Shown here: one piece after another, positions 48,827 through 57,847 of the stretch
How positions within the stretch are numbered: position 1 is the stretch's first letter
How the letters are laid out: every line of letters begins with the position of its first letter
Assembly (NCBI RefSeq): GCF_024582835.1
Contig: NZ_CP102096.1
Span: forward strand, 186,001 to 250,000
Source of the DNA: Vibrio japonicus
GTDB lineage: Bacteria > Pseudomonadota > Gammaproteobacteria > Enterobacterales > Vibrionaceae
DNA: 64,000 nt
Direction of reading: 5' to 3'
The notes under the pieces: model-generated
What the model was told of the DNA's origin: nothing
Seen by the model: the letters and a program-made list of their open reading frames with translations, nothing else
Databases searched by the model: none
Position numbers and translations under genes: made by a program

Positions 48827-50212
48827 TTATTTCACTGGTACCAAAGGTAAAGTGATCACGACGCATAAACCACCTAGAGCACTTCGCTTGGCGACAATCG
48901 TACCGCTGTGCTGACGAATCGAACTTTCAGTGATGGTCATGCCAAGTCCAGTTCCGCCACTATGGCGATCTCGTGCGGTTGAAACGCGATAGAACGGTCG
49001 GAAGATCGCTTCCAATTCCTCTTCGGGGACGCCGTCACCATTGTCGTCAACCGTGATATTAAGTTGGTTTCCTTGTTCAGTCATCGTGACTTCGATGACA
49101 TCCTCGCCGTAATAAATTGCATTGCGTACAATGTTATCCACCGCACTCATCAGTAAATTAGGGTTGCCCGAAATCGAACGATTTGGAATATCGCTGTAAC
49201 TGAGCTTTTTCTTCATCTGTTCGGCTTCAAATTGGGCATCCGAGAGAATCGCTTCCCACAGGCTAGAGATAGGTTGTTCCTCACGCGTCACATGGCTGTT
49301 GGCCTGCATGCGTGACAATTCGAGTAGCTCGCCAATCATTTGTTCAAGTCGCTGAGCTTCGGTATCTATTCGGCTAAGTTCAGGACTTTCTCCTTGTTTG
49401 CGTGTTGCTAGGGCGGTGGCCATTCTTAAGCGCGTAAGTGGGGAGCGCAGCTCGTGAGAAATATCTGAGAGTAAGCGTTGTTGACCTGAGACCATTTGAT
49501 TGATGGCTTCCACCATCTGGTTAAAGCTCGCCCCAGCTTGCCTGAACTCTGAAGTGCCTTTTTCGAGTTCGGGATCCACAACAAACTCACCATTGGCAAC
49601 ACGCTGAGCTGCTCGTTCTAATTTACGGGCAGGCTGGCTCAGTGCCCAAGCCAACCAAAGAAGCAATGGGGTACTGACTACCATTACCGCCAGCAATAGT
49701 TGAAACGGCCGGTCAAACATTCTTAATAAAAAGGGCGGTGGTTCGTTCCACTTAAACCCCACGTACACCAGCAAGTTTTGATTGGCGAGTGTAATGGGTA
49801 GAGGGCCCGCCACCAAATAATGTCCGTAAAGTTTTTGCTTGGGGTGCTCGGGGCTTTCAATAGTAGTGATAAAGTTTTGTAGGGCTTTCAGTTTGAAATC
49901 TTTTGGACTGCGGGTTGTCAGAATGCTGCCTTCCAGGTCGGTCAAGAAGTAACGTGGTCTGCCATCTCGAGGAGAGCGATTTCCACCTTCCAACTCAAAG
50001 ATGATGCGTCCCAAGTCTGAGGTGTTTTTGTAGCGCTGTTCGATGTCGTGTTTCACCTCCAGCATACGTTGGAAATGTTCGCTTGGGATATCATGTGCTT
50101 TACGCGGGTCAAGGTGGGGAAGGGCGAGCACCGCCAGTAACACCAAAAACATGGTGAACCAGAAAATAGCAAAAATACGGCCATAGAGGCTGCTGAACTT
50201 AGGAAGACGCAT
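48827..50212 (-). CDS. cpxA: Envelope stress sensor kinase CpxA
   Basis: CpxA senses misfolded envelope proteins and phosphorylates CpxR. The 461-residue protein has two membrane helices (about 11-31 and 168-190) bracketing a periplasmic sensor domain, a HAMP domain (about 190-243), HisKA with His253 in ISHELRSPLTRL, and HATPase_c with the GGTGLGMTI box. The ATG overlaps the cpxR stop as TGATG, so the two are translationally coupled. Confidence 0.95.
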   Translation of the reverse strand: MRLPKFSSLYGRIFAIFWFTMFLVLLAVLALPHLDPRKAHDIPSEHFQRMLEVKHDIEQRYKNTSDLGRIIFELEGGNRSPRDGRPRYFLTDLEGSILTTRSPKDFKLKALQNFITTIESPEHPKQKLYGHYLVAGPLPITLANQNLLVYVGFKWNEPPPFLLRMFDRPFQLLLAVMVVSTPLLLWLAWALSQPARKLERAAQRVANGEFVVDPELEKGTSEFRQAGASFNQMVEAINQMVSGQQRLLSDISHELRSPLTRLRMATALATRKQGESPELSRIDTEAQRLEQMIGELLELSRMQANSHVTREEQPISSLWEAILSDAQFEAEQMKKKLSYSDIPNRSISGNPNLLMSAVDNIVRNAIYYGEDVIEVTMTEQGNQLNITVDDNGDGVPEEELEAIFRPFYRVSTARDRHSGGTGLGMTITESSIRQHSGTIVAKRSALGGLCVVITLPLVPVK

Positions 50213-50898
50213 CAGCCCTCCTCAACCAAAAGATACCCTCGACCTCGGAGCGTTTTTATACGCGGCTTGCCATCTTCTCTTTCGGGCAATTTTTTACGAA
50301 GGTTTGAGACATGCATATCTATGGCTCGGTCAAAAGCAGCCAGTCGTTTCCCCAGCACATCCATGCTCAATTCATCTTTCGTCAGTGTTTCGCCCGGATG
50401 TTGGACAAAATGATTGAGCAGAGCAAATTCTGTGGTGGTGAGTTCGAGTAATTGGTCATTGCAGTAAGCTTCTAATTTGCCCGGGAACACTTTTAGATCT
50501 TGATACTGAACGCAATCACTATGTTTTACATGGTTGTTGGACTGCGTTCTGCGTAAGATTGCGCGGATACGAGCAAGCAGCTCTCGGTCACTAAATGGTT
50601 TAGGTAAGTAGTCATCTGCGCCCAGTTCTAAGCCAATCACTCGATCAATCTCTTCGCCTTTTGCTGTCAGCATGAGTACGGGGGTTTCCCAGTGCTCACG
50701 AAGTCGTTTGAGGGTTTCCATTCCGTTGAGCTTTGGCATCATGACGTCGAGTAAGATTAAATCTATTTCGCTGGTTAATGCGGCAAGTCCAGCTTCTCCA
50801 TCATTGGCTTCAGACACAGTAAACCCCTCATAAGAGAGTACCTCTTTGAGCAGGCTGGTAAGTTCGGTATCGTCATCAATTAAAAGTATGTGTGCCAT
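50212..50898 (-). CDS. cpxR: Envelope stress response regulator CpxR
   Basis: CpxR is an OmpR/PhoB-family regulator. The 228-residue protein has a receiver domain with phospho-acceptor Asp51 (LLDVMMPKL) and the Lys of LTAKGEE. A C-terminal winged helix has KTLRGRGYLLVEE. It is divergent from cpxP, with several GTAAA half-sites between, fitting autoregulation. cpxA follows with a 1-bp overlap. Confidence 0.96.
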   Translation of the reverse strand: MAHILLIDDDTELTSLLKEVLSYEGFTVSEANDGEAGLAALTSEIDLILLDVMMPKLNGMETLKRLREHWETPVLMLTAKGEEIDRVIGLELGADDYLPKPFSDRELLARIRAILRRTQSNNHVKHSDCVQYQDLKVFPGKLEAYCNDQLLELTTTEFALLNHFVQHPGETLTKDELSMDVLGKRLAAFDRAIDMHVSNLRKKLPEREDGKPRIKTLRGRGYLLVEEG

Positions 50899-50959
50899 GA
50901 AAATGTCTCTGTTTGCTTCTATACCTTTATAGTACTGGGAAACTTGAGTGATATTTAGC

Positions 50960-51008
50960 GTAAATTTTACTCTTTACGTTCATTTACGCTTCCTAAACGC
51001 CACTTTAC
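50960..51008. promoter_or_regulatory. CpxR binding-site array
   Basis: Five GTAAA/TTTAC half-sites: GTAAA 50960-50964, TTTAC 50966-50970, TTTAC 50973-50977, TTTAC 50983-50987 and TTTAC 51004-51008. The pair 50973-50987 is a perfect TTTAC-N5-TTTAC, i.e. GTAAA-N5-GTAAA on the minus strand, the CpxR consensus. It lies between cpxR (start 50898) and cpxP (start 51083). Confidence 0.85.
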
Positions 51009-51082
51009 GCACTGAGTTGTAATCTATAGTTAAGCGCTGTGAAGACAGCTCCACTCCATCACTAAATTTGAAGGGTACGATT

Positions 51083-51577
51083 ATGAAAACTGCAAAGAAA
51101 CTGGTATTGGCTGCTGTTGTTCTTCCATTAACACTGGGTGCTGCAAGTGTGTTTGCCTACGGTGGTAAAAATCATCACAAAGGTCCACAGGATGAATGCG
51201 GATTAGGGTTTGAGCGCGGCATGATGGGTCAATTGGACCTTACCGAAGAGCAGCAAGGAAAACTGAATGAGATGCGCAAATCAGGCAAAGATAAATGGAA
51301 AGGCGACTTTGAAGCTAAGCGCGCAGAGATGCAGGCGCACCGAGCTAAAGTGCATGCATTGATTCTTGCGGACAACTTTGACAAAGCCGCTGCTAACGAA
51401 CTTGCGAAGGAAATGGTTGAGCAGCAAACAGAGCGAAAAGTACAGATGATGGAAAGACACCATCAGATGCTCAGTATCCTGACACCAGAACAGAAAGCGA
51501 AATTTACCGAACTGCAAAACGAGCGTGCAGGTCAGTGTGCCGACCGAATGCAAAAACGTATGAACGCTGATAAATAA
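51083..51577 (+). CDS. cpxP: Periplasmic repressor CpxP
   Basis: CpxP is a periplasmic chaperone-like adaptor that restrains CpxA and is the most strongly induced Cpx target. ATG 51083 (AAGGG 7 bp upstream; the upstream TTG is not used) gives 164 residues with a signal peptide ending AASVFAYG (about residue 26). Two LTxxQ-like motifs are present, LTEEQQGKLNEM (about 53) and LTPEQKAKFTEL near the end. Basic, helical and Met-rich. It is divergent from cpxR, with the CpxR array between them. Confidence 0.92.
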   Translation: MKTAKKLVLAAVVLPLTLGAASVFAYGGKNHHKGPQDECGLGFERGMMGQLDLTEEQQGKLNEMRKSGKDKWKGDFEAKRAEMQAHRAKVHALILADNFDKAAANELAKEMVEQQTERKVQMMERHHQMLSILTPEQKAKFTELQNERAGQCADRMQKRMNADK

Positions 51578-51595
51578 GTCAGTGTCAGAGGATAA

Positions 51596-51619
51596 AAAGG
51601 CGACGTAACAGTCGCCTTT
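51596..51619 (+). terminator. cpxP terminator
   Basis: Arms AAAGGCGAC and GTCGCCTTT (51596-51604 / 51611-51619) and a T-rich tail. Confidence 0.8.
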
Positions 51620-51687
51620 CTTGTTTCATTTTTATTCAATCTTTGAGAGGTTATACTTAAAGAGTTCGAAATAACTAGAATTGCTTT

Positions 51688-52596
51688 ATGAAACAAGAAT
51701 ATGCTCGTTTAGTGACAATGGCTGCATGGACCGCGACGATAGTAGCGACGCTTTTATTGGTGGTGAAAGTGGGTGCGTGGTGGGTAACTGGTTCAGTTAG
51801 CTTATTGGCGTCCCTTATTGACTCCATGCTTGATATTGCCGCGTCTTTGGTCAATCTGGTGGTCATCCGCTACGCCTTACAACCCGCCGATCGTGAACAT
51901 ACTTTTGGCCACGGCAAAGCCGAATCTCTTGCCGCATTAGCGCAGGCGATGTTTATTTCTGGCTCGGCGGTATTTCTTATCTTAAATGGTGTTGAACGAT
52001 TCTTCCGCCCGCATGCCCTTCAATCACCGGAATATGGTGTGTACGTGAGCTTATTCGCTATTGTGGTGACGTTTGGTTTGGTCAGGTTTCAGAAATATGT
52101 TGTAAAGAAAACAGGCAGCCAAGCGATAGCCGCGGATTCGTTACATTATGAATCTGACCTCTACATGAATGCGGCAATTATGCTTGCCTTGGGGCTCAGT
52201 TGGTTTGGCATTGGTCAAGCAGATGCGGTATTCGCGATTGGTATCGGCGGTTACATTCTTTACAGCGCGTTCAAAATGATCACGGAAGCCACTCAGACAT
52301 TGTTGGATAGAAAGTTACCGGATGAAGAGCTAAAGCAAATCAGAGAATGCTGTTTGTCAGTCGAAGGTGTCTTGGGGGTTCATCAACTGCGCACACGAAT
52401 GTCAGGTCCGACGCGATTTATTCAGCTCCACTTAGAGCTTGAAGATCAAATGCCACTTCTAGAAGCACATCACATATCTGATCTTGTTGAAGAGAGTTTA
52501 CTCGAACGCTTTCCCGGAGCCGATGTTCTTATCCACCAGGATCCATATTCGGTTGTTGTTGGCCCTGAAAGAGTACAAAAGTCTCAAGGTTGGTAA
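51688..52596 (+). CDS. fieF: Cation diffusion facilitator FieF
   Basis: FieF (YiiP) is a proton-coupled inner-membrane exporter of iron, zinc and related divalent metals. The 302-residue protein has six membrane helices. The metal site residues [12 protein letters not shown] (about 42-53) and [12 protein letters not shown] (about 71-82) are in the expected helices, and a cytoplasmic C-terminal metal-sensing domain (about 210-295, [14 protein letters not shown]) follows. Its position after cpxP and before pfkA is the same as in E. coli. Confidence 0.92.
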   Translation: MKQEYARLVTMAAWTATIVATLLLVVKVGAWWVTGSVSLLASLIDSMLDIAASLVNLVVIRYALQPADREHTFGHGKAESLAALAQAMFISGSAVFLILNGVERFFRPHALQSPEYGVYVSLFAIVVTFGLVRFQKYVVKKTGSQAIAADSLHYESDLYMNAAIMLALGLSWFGIGQADAVFAIGIGGYILYSAFKMITEATQTLLDRKLPDEELKQIRECCLSVEGVLGVHQLRTRMSGPTRFIQLHLELEDQMPLLEAHHISDLVEESLLERFPGADVLIHQDPYSVVVGPERVQKSQGW

Positions 52597-52876
52597 AAAG
52601 AGGCAAGAGCTGAGAGTGCGACAAAGAGACATCTATCGACTATCTTTTCATCGTTACAAATTTTTACTGTGATCCTGACATGTATCAAATTAGTTAAATT
52701 GCAAAACTGTAATACTCTTACATAAGTAGAAAAGTTACGTAATTAGCTGCAAATAAAAGTAGTATTCCTGATTGGGAAAGGTAACATAATGTGCAGTTGA
52801 TAGAATTTTGTCAGGGGCTTTTTGTAAGCCTCCAACGTAAAAATTGAAATAAGATTTCCAAAAATCGAGGGTGAGC

Positions 52877-53839
52877 ATGATTAAGAAGATCGGTGTTTTG
52901 ACAAGTGGCGGTGACGCACCAGGCATGAACGCGGCACTGCGCGGCGTGGTTCGTACTGCTCTATCGGAAGGTTTAGAAGTATACGGTGTTAAAGATGGAT
53001 ACTTAGGCCTATACGAAAACCGTATCGAAAAGCTTGATCGTTCAAGCGTATCAGACGTGATCAATAAAGGTGGTACTTTCTTAGGTTCTGCGCGTTTCCC
53101 ACAATTTAGAGACGAAGCCGTTCGTGAGAAGGCGATTGAAAACCTAAAAGCACACGGTATTGACGCACTCGTTGTTGTTGGTGGTGATGGCTCTTACATG
53201 GGCGCTAAGAAGCTGACAGAAATGGGTTATCCATGTATCGGCTTACCAGGCACGATCGATAATGATATCGCAGGTACGGATTACACGATTGGTTATCTAA
53301 CCGCGCTGAATACCGTGATTGATGCGATTGACCGCCTACGTGATACTTCTTCATCACACCAACGTATCTCAATAGTTGAAATCATGGGCCGCCATTGTGG
53401 TGACTTGACTCTAATGTCTGCCATCGCTGGTGGATGTGAGTACATTATTACGCCAGAAACGGGTCTTGATAAAGAGAAGCTTGTAAGCAACATCAAAGAC
53501 GGCATCAAGAAAGGTAAGAAACATGCGATCATCGCGCTTACTGAGCTAATGATGGATGCGAATGAGCTTGCTAAAGAGATTGAAGCTGCAACTGGCCGCG
53601 AAACTCGTGCAACGGTACTTGGTCACATCCAGCGTGGTGGTCGTCCTACTGCATTTGACCGTGTTCTTGCTTCTCGTATGGGTAACTACGCCGTACACCT
53701 ACTTATGGAAGGTCATGGTGGTCGTTGTGTTGGTATCCAGAGAGAGCAACTGGTTCATCACGACATCATCGATGCGATTGAAAACATGAAGCGTCCAGTT
53801 CGTCACGATCTATACAAAGTGGCGGAAGAGTTGTTTTAA
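52877..53839 (+). CDS. pfkA: 6-phosphofructokinase I
   Basis: The allosteric glycolytic phosphofructokinase, activated by ADP and inhibited by phosphoenolpyruvate. ATG 52877 gives 320 residues, identical in length to E. coli PfkA (GTG 52871 would add two residues). GAGG sits 6 bp upstream. Motifs include [16 protein letters not shown] (ATP), GGDGSYMGA, and [15 protein letters not shown] with the catalytic aspartate. A strong terminator follows; the 280-bp upstream gap holds its control region. Confidence 0.98.
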   Translation: MIKKIGVLTSGGDAPGMNAALRGVVRTALSEGLEVYGVKDGYLGLYENRIEKLDRSSVSDVINKGGTFLGSARFPQFRDEAVREKAIENLKAHGIDALVVVGGDGSYMGAKKLTEMGYPCIGLPGTIDNDIAGTDYTIGYLTALNTVIDAIDRLRDTSSSHQRISIVEIMGRHCGDLTLMSAIAGGCEYIITPETGLDKEKLVSNIKDGIKKGKKHAIIALTELMMDANELAKEIEAATGRETRATVLGHIQRGGRPTAFDRVLASRMGNYAVHLLMEGHGGRCVGIQREQLVHHDIIDAIENMKRPVRHDLYKVAEELF

Positions 53840-53864
53840 CAACGAATCAATTGAATCAAGTGAT

Positions 53865-53894
53865 AAAAAACCACCTAAAACTAGGTGGTTTTTT
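53865..53894. terminator. Bidirectional terminator pfkA / mgtC
   Basis: Arms AAAAAACCACCTA and TAGGTGGTTTTTT (53865-53877 / 53882-53894), 4-nt loop, between convergent genes. Confidence 0.93.
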
Positions 53895-53899
53895 CATAT

Positions 53900-54460
53900 T
53901 TAAACACTGATTTTTTGAGGTTCAGTAAGCGTGGGTTCAATTTTTTCTGCTGGTTGGTAAGTTTCCGCAGATTTTCGCGATGGTAGCTTTCGGCTTTGAA
54001 ACTTTTGATGTACGCCACGTCGCAGTGCTTTAACTCGGTTTTCAGCGCGGTCAACACCTAACAGCACGCCCAGTGCTAAAACAGTAATCACGACAGATTG
54101 CTGCAAGTAGCCCAAACCAATCATCAGACCTAGGGCTGCGAGTACCCAAATAACAGCGGCCGATGTTACACCATGGATTTTTCCATCTTGTGTCATCATC
54201 ACCCCTGCGCCTAAAAAGCCAACGCCAGTAATAATCTGTCCAAGAACTCTAGCTTGATCTAGAGTATTGGGCGACAGTGACACAGCCATCGACATGAACA
54301 GGTATGTTCCACATATGATTAAGATGGATGTCCGAATACCGACAGGTTTGCCTCGGGTTTGTCGTTCGACACCAATTAAAATACCGTTGATCGCGCAGCA
54401 TAGAAGGGCTGGCCAACTAAAGGGGCCAAGGTCGAGAATTTGTTCGATAGGTAGTTGCAT
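53900..54460 (-). CDS. MgtC/SapB family membrane protein
   Basis: A 186-residue member of the MgtC/SapB family. ATG 54460 has GGAGG 4-5 bp upstream. Four membrane helices fill residues about 10-135, with the family motifs NGILIGVERQTRGKPVGIRT (about 25-44) and GVGFLGAGVMM. The C-terminal tail (about 140-186) is basic, polar and shorter than the ACT-like domain of virulence MgtC. Family members affect magnesium limitation, membrane potential or ATP synthase in some pathogens; here the function is unknown. It is monocistronic, convergent on pfkA. Confidence 0.87.
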   Translation of the reverse strand: MQLPIEQILDLGPFSWPALLCCAINGILIGVERQTRGKPVGIRTSILIICGTYLFMSMAVSLSPNTLDQARVLGQIITGVGFLGAGVMMTQDGKIHGVTSAAVIWVLAALGLMIGLGYLQQSVVITVLALGVLLGVDRAENRVKALRRGVHQKFQSRKLPSRKSAETYQPAEKIEPTLTEPQKISV

Positions 54461-54532
54461 GTTGACCTCCAAAACGCGGGAGTATGCCGTTTATAGAAAC
54501 TGCTATCGAACAAAATTTTTTTATCGTGATGA

Positions 54533-55555
54533 TTATTCCAGGTGCAAATCTAAAGGTGTTTTACTGCTTCGGCCGCCAATTTCGCGCGTAAGTTTTGGTA
54601 CTAGGTATCCAGACACTTTCTCTATCACTCCGGCCATAATGCTTTTCGCTTCTTCGTCCGAGATAAAGAAGTGTGCAGCGCCTTGTACTTTATCAAGCAC
54701 GTGCATGTAGTACGGAAGAATACCCGCATCAAATAGCGCTTCGCTCAACGCCACTTGCGCGTCTACACTGTTGTTGACGCCTTTTAGAATAACCCCTTGG
54801 TTAAGCAGAGTGACCCCGGCTCTTTTTAGTTTGTACAGCGAATCGGATAGCGCTTGGTTTATTTCTTGGGCATGGTTTATGTGAGTGACAAAAATGACTT
54901 GTAAGCGAGTGCCTTCCAAAATTGAAGTTAACTGTTCGGTGACTCGCGCAGGGATTACGACAGGCAGACGTGAGTGAACCCTCAGTCGTTTGATATGAGG
55001 GATATCGGCAATATGATCAATGAGCCATTGTAGCTCATCATCTTTCGCCATTAAGGGATCGCCACCGGAAAGGATGACTTCATTCAGTTCTGGATGTTGA
55101 GAAATGTAGTCAAGACTCTGTTGCCAAACGGATTTGTTGCCTTTGTTTTCTTGATAAGGGAAATGACGACGAAAACAGTAGCGACAGTTAATGGCACACC
55201 CACCCTTTACAATCATCAGGGCCCGATTGCGATACTTGTGCAATAAGCCGGGAATGGCGTTATTTTGCTCCTCTAAAGGATCGTTTGAATACCCTTGGTA
55301 TACTTCGAACTCTTCCGATAATGGTAGAACCTGACGCAATAGAGGATCAAAAGGATTGCCTTTTTCCATTCTATCGACAAAACTTTGCGGCACACGCTGC
55401 GCAAAAAGCTTCCTCGCTTCAAACCCGCTTTGCCAAGGTTTGGGATCTATTTCTAGCTGCTCCAGCAGTTTTAAAGGATCTGAGATCCCATTCGCTAGCT
55501 GTTTGAGCCAGTTTTGCTCAACAGAATCGACATTTCGGGTTATTATGTGCGGCAT
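54533..55555 (-). CDS. epmB: EF-P lysine 2,3-aminomutase EpmB
   Basis: EpmB (YjeK) makes (R)-beta-lysine for EF-P modification. The 340-residue radical SAM enzyme has the cluster-binding CxxxCxxC at Cys120, Cys124 and Cys127 (GGCAINCRYCFRR), followed by the SGGDPL motif and PLP-binding region near the C-terminus. It lies divergent from efp, its protein target, with only 33 bp between starts, so they share a promoter region. EpmA, the ligase, is at 14.4-15.3 kb. Confidence 0.96.
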   Translation of the reverse strand: MPHIITRNVDSVEQNWLKQLANGISDPLKLLEQLEIDPKPWQSGFEARKLFAQRVPQSFVDRMEKGNPFDPLLRQVLPLSEEFEVYQGYSNDPLEEQNNAIPGLLHKYRNRALMIVKGGCAINCRYCFRRHFPYQENKGNKSVWQQSLDYISQHPELNEVILSGGDPLMAKDDELQWLIDHIADIPHIKRLRVHSRLPVVIPARVTEQLTSILEGTRLQVIFVTHINHAQEINQALSDSLYKLKRAGVTLLNQGVILKGVNNSVDAQVALSEALFDAGILPYYMHVLDKVQGAAHFFISDEEAKSIMAGVIEKVSGYLVPKLTREIGGRSSKTPLDLHLE

Positions 55556-55588
55556 TAATTTAAACTCGAAGAATGGTAAGAGGAAAAA

Positions 55589-56155
55589 ATGGCTACTGTT
55601 AGCACGAATGAATTCAAAGGCGGTCTTAAAATTATGCTTGATAATGAGCCTTGTGTCATTCTCGAAAACGAGTATGTAAAACCAGGTAAAGGTCAGGCGT
55701 TCAACCGCGTTAAAATCCGTAAGTTGCTTTCAGGTAAAGTTCTAGAAAAAACATTCAAGTCTGGCGACACGATGGAAGTTGCTGACGTAATGGATATGGA
55801 TCTAGATTACCTATACAACGACGGTGAATTCTACCACTTCATGAACAGCGAGACATTTGAGCAAATCGCAGCAGATCTGAAAGCGGTAGGCGATAGCGCG
55901 AAATGGTTAGTAGAAAACGACACGTGTATGTTGACTCTATGGAACGGCAACCCGATTGTTGTTACTCCACCAAACTTCGTAGAGCTAGAAGTAACAGATA
56001 CAGATCCTGGCCTGAAAGGCGACACGCAGGGTACTGGCGGTAAACCAGCGACTCTATCTACTGGTGCGGTAGTTCGTGTTCCTCTATTCATCTCTATCGG
56101 TGAAGTGATCAAGGTTGACACTCGCTCTGGTGAATACGTTGGTCGTGTGAAATAA
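55589..56155 (+). CDS. efp: Elongation factor P
   Basis: EF-P rescues ribosomes stalled on polyproline stretches. The 188-residue protein carries the modified lysine Lys34 in KPGKGQAF on the loop of domain I, followed by two OB-fold domains; C-terminal [13 protein letters not shown] is the family ending. The Lys34 loop is conserved, as needed for EpmA/EpmB modification, and both enzyme genes are in this window. Downstream terminator present. Confidence 0.98.
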   Translation: MATVSTNEFKGGLKIMLDNEPCVILENEYVKPGKGQAFNRVKIRKLLSGKVLEKTFKSGDTMEVADVMDMDLDYLYNDGEFYHFMNSETFEQIAADLKAVGDSAKWLVENDTCMLTLWNGNPIVVTPPNFVELEVTDTDPGLKGDTQGTGGKPATLSTGAVVRVPLFISIGEVIKVDTRSGEYVGRVK

Positions 56156-56177
56156 GCACAATTTGCCAAAACTCATA

Positions 56178-56207
56178 AAGAGGTCACTTCGGTGGCCTTT
56201 TTTTGTT
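56178..56207 (+). terminator. efp terminator
   Basis: AAAGAGGTCAC, TTCG loop, GTGGCCT and T run (56178-56207); one G-U pair. Confidence 0.8.
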
Positions 56208-56270
56208 TTTCAGTCTGCTGTTTGATGTGCCACAATTCTTAATTCGTGCTTTGTGATTAAACTGATGACT

Positions 56271-57188
56271 ATGAAACAGTCTTTACGTATCTGGCTTGAT
56301 GCCGCGAGACCAAAAACCCTTCCTTTGGCTTTGGTCTCCATATTAACGGGCAGCGTGCTTGCCTACTCTACACACCAGTTTTCATTTGCTGTGACTGTGC
56401 TCGCTTTCTTGACGGCGACCTTATTGCAAATCCTCTCCAATTTAGCCAATGATTATGGTGATGCAGTTAAAGGCACAGACAACGAAAATAGATTGGGGCC
56501 AATTCGTGCCATCCAGTCTGGTAGTGTGTCACTTCGTGATATGAAGCAGGCCATTATTATCAATGTGCTGCTCACTCTGGTGTCTGGTCTCACCTTGGTA
56601 TTCTATGCACTCGACAGTCTGACAAGTATCTTGGCATTTATTGGCTTAGGTGTGCTCGCCATTGTGGCTGCAATCGCCTACACAGTAGGTAATAAGCCTT
56701 ATGGGTATGTTGGGCTTGGGGATATTTCGGTTTTCATTTTCTTTGGTCTTCTTGGCGTGGCAGGTACATATTTCTTGCATACAGGTATCGTTGCCCCGTT
56801 GTTGACGCTACCTGCTGTAGGGTGCGGCTTATTGGCTGTCGCTGTCCTCAATATCAACAATATGCGAGATATTGAAAACGACAAAGTGTGCGGCAAAAAG
56901 ACGGTTGCAGTTCGACTGGGGCAGAAAAAAGCGAAGCAGTATCATTCGATGTTGCTCGTTGGAGCCCTGATGGCGTTTTTGGTGTATCTAATATTGCAAC
57001 CAGGACCGTGGTGGATTTGCTTGCCTTTTGTCTTGAGTATGTATGTCGTTTACAAGCATGGAAGGGCCGTTTGGTTGGCCGAGCAACCCGCGCAGATAGC
57101 ACCAATGATGCCAGTCGTCGTAAAATGTTCGCTTGTCACCAATATTTTATTTGCTGGAGTGGTTATAGCTCAAACTCTGGTGAGTTGA
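56271..57188 (+). CDS. menA: 1,4-dihydroxy-2-naphthoate octaprenyltransferase MenA
   Basis: MenA prenylates DHNA in menaquinone synthesis, the quinone that feeds the fumarate reductase in this window. From ATG 56271 the product is 305 residues (MKQSLRIWLDAARPKTLPLALVS); earlier GTG and ATG codons are in frame and none has a strong ribosome binding site. It has the aspartate-rich motifs NLANDYGDAVKGTDNEN and NNMRDIENDKVCGKKT and about eight membrane helices, typical of UbiA enzymes. rraA follows 76 bp later. Confidence 0.93.
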   Translation: MKQSLRIWLDAARPKTLPLALVSILTGSVLAYSTHQFSFAVTVLAFLTATLLQILSNLANDYGDAVKGTDNENRLGPIRAIQSGSVSLRDMKQAIIINVLLTLVSGLTLVFYALDSLTSILAFIGLGVLAIVAAIAYTVGNKPYGYVGLGDISVFIFFGLLGVAGTYFLHTGIVAPLLTLPAVGCGLLAVAVLNINNMRDIENDKVCGKKTVAVRLGQKKAKQYHSMLLVGALMAFLVYLILQPGPWWICLPFVLSMYVVYKHGRAVWLAEQPAQIAPMMPVVVKCSLVTNILFAGVVIAQTLVS

Positions 57189-57264
57189 TATAGCTTTGTC
57201 ATTGCAATGACTTAATGTCCCTATATACTCGATGGAGATGATGAACACTACGGGAAGGAACTCG

Positions 57265-57783
57265 ATGGAATACAATACGTCTGCCTTATGTGACATTTAC
57301 TCTGAACAAGTCGATGTTGTTGAGCCTATGTTCAGTAACTTTGGTGGTAGCGCTTCTTTTGCCGGAAAACTGACAACCTTAAAGTGTTTTGAAGACAACG
57401 GTCTCATTCGAGAAGTGTTGGAGCAAGATGGTTTAGGGAGAGTATTGTTAGTCGATGGCGGTGGCTCTCTTCGTCGCGCTTTGATTGATGCTGAGTTGGC
57501 ATCTCTGGCTGAAGAAAACGAATGGGAAGGCATTGTTGTTTATGGATGTGTCCGCGAAGTCGATGAACTGGAAGATATGAGCATTGGTATTCAGGCTTTG
57601 GCCTCTATTCCTGTTGGCGCTGCGTCACAAGGCATCGGTGAAGTGGATATTCCAGTGAACTTTGGTGGTGTAACCTTCCTTCCTGAAGATTATTTATACG
57701 CCGATAATACTGGCGTGATTTTGTCTCAAGAACCTCTCGATGTGGTTCTTGAAGTTGAAGAAGATGAAATCAGCCCTGACTAA
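57265..57783 (+). CDS. rraA: RraA, regulator of RNase E activity
   Basis: RraA binds the RNase E C-terminal region and inhibits mRNA decay. ATG 57265 (AAGGA 5 bp upstream) gives 172 residues, somewhat longer than the 161 of E. coli because of an acidic tail ([13 protein letters not shown]). The family block [29 protein letters not shown] with [11 protein letters not shown] is clear. Pairing with menA matches E. coli menA-rraA. Terminator downstream. Confidence 0.95.
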   Translation: MEYNTSALCDIYSEQVDVVEPMFSNFGGSASFAGKLTTLKCFEDNGLIREVLEQDGLGRVLLVDGGGSLRRALIDAELASLAEENEWEGIVVYGCVREVDELEDMSIGIQALASIPVGAASQGIGEVDIPVNFGGVTFLPEDYLYADNTGVILSQEPLDVVLEVEEDEISPD

Positions 57784-57793
57784 ATAAGTTTAT

Positions 57794-57821
57794 AAAAACA
57801 CCGGTATTTGCCGGTGTTTTT
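57794..57821 (+). terminator. rraA terminator
   Basis: AAAAACACCGG and CCGGTGTTTTT arms (57794-57804 / 57811-57821) with a 6-nt loop. Confidence 0.92.
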
Positions 57822-57847
57822 GCATCTACTTTGTATCTACGTTGCAT

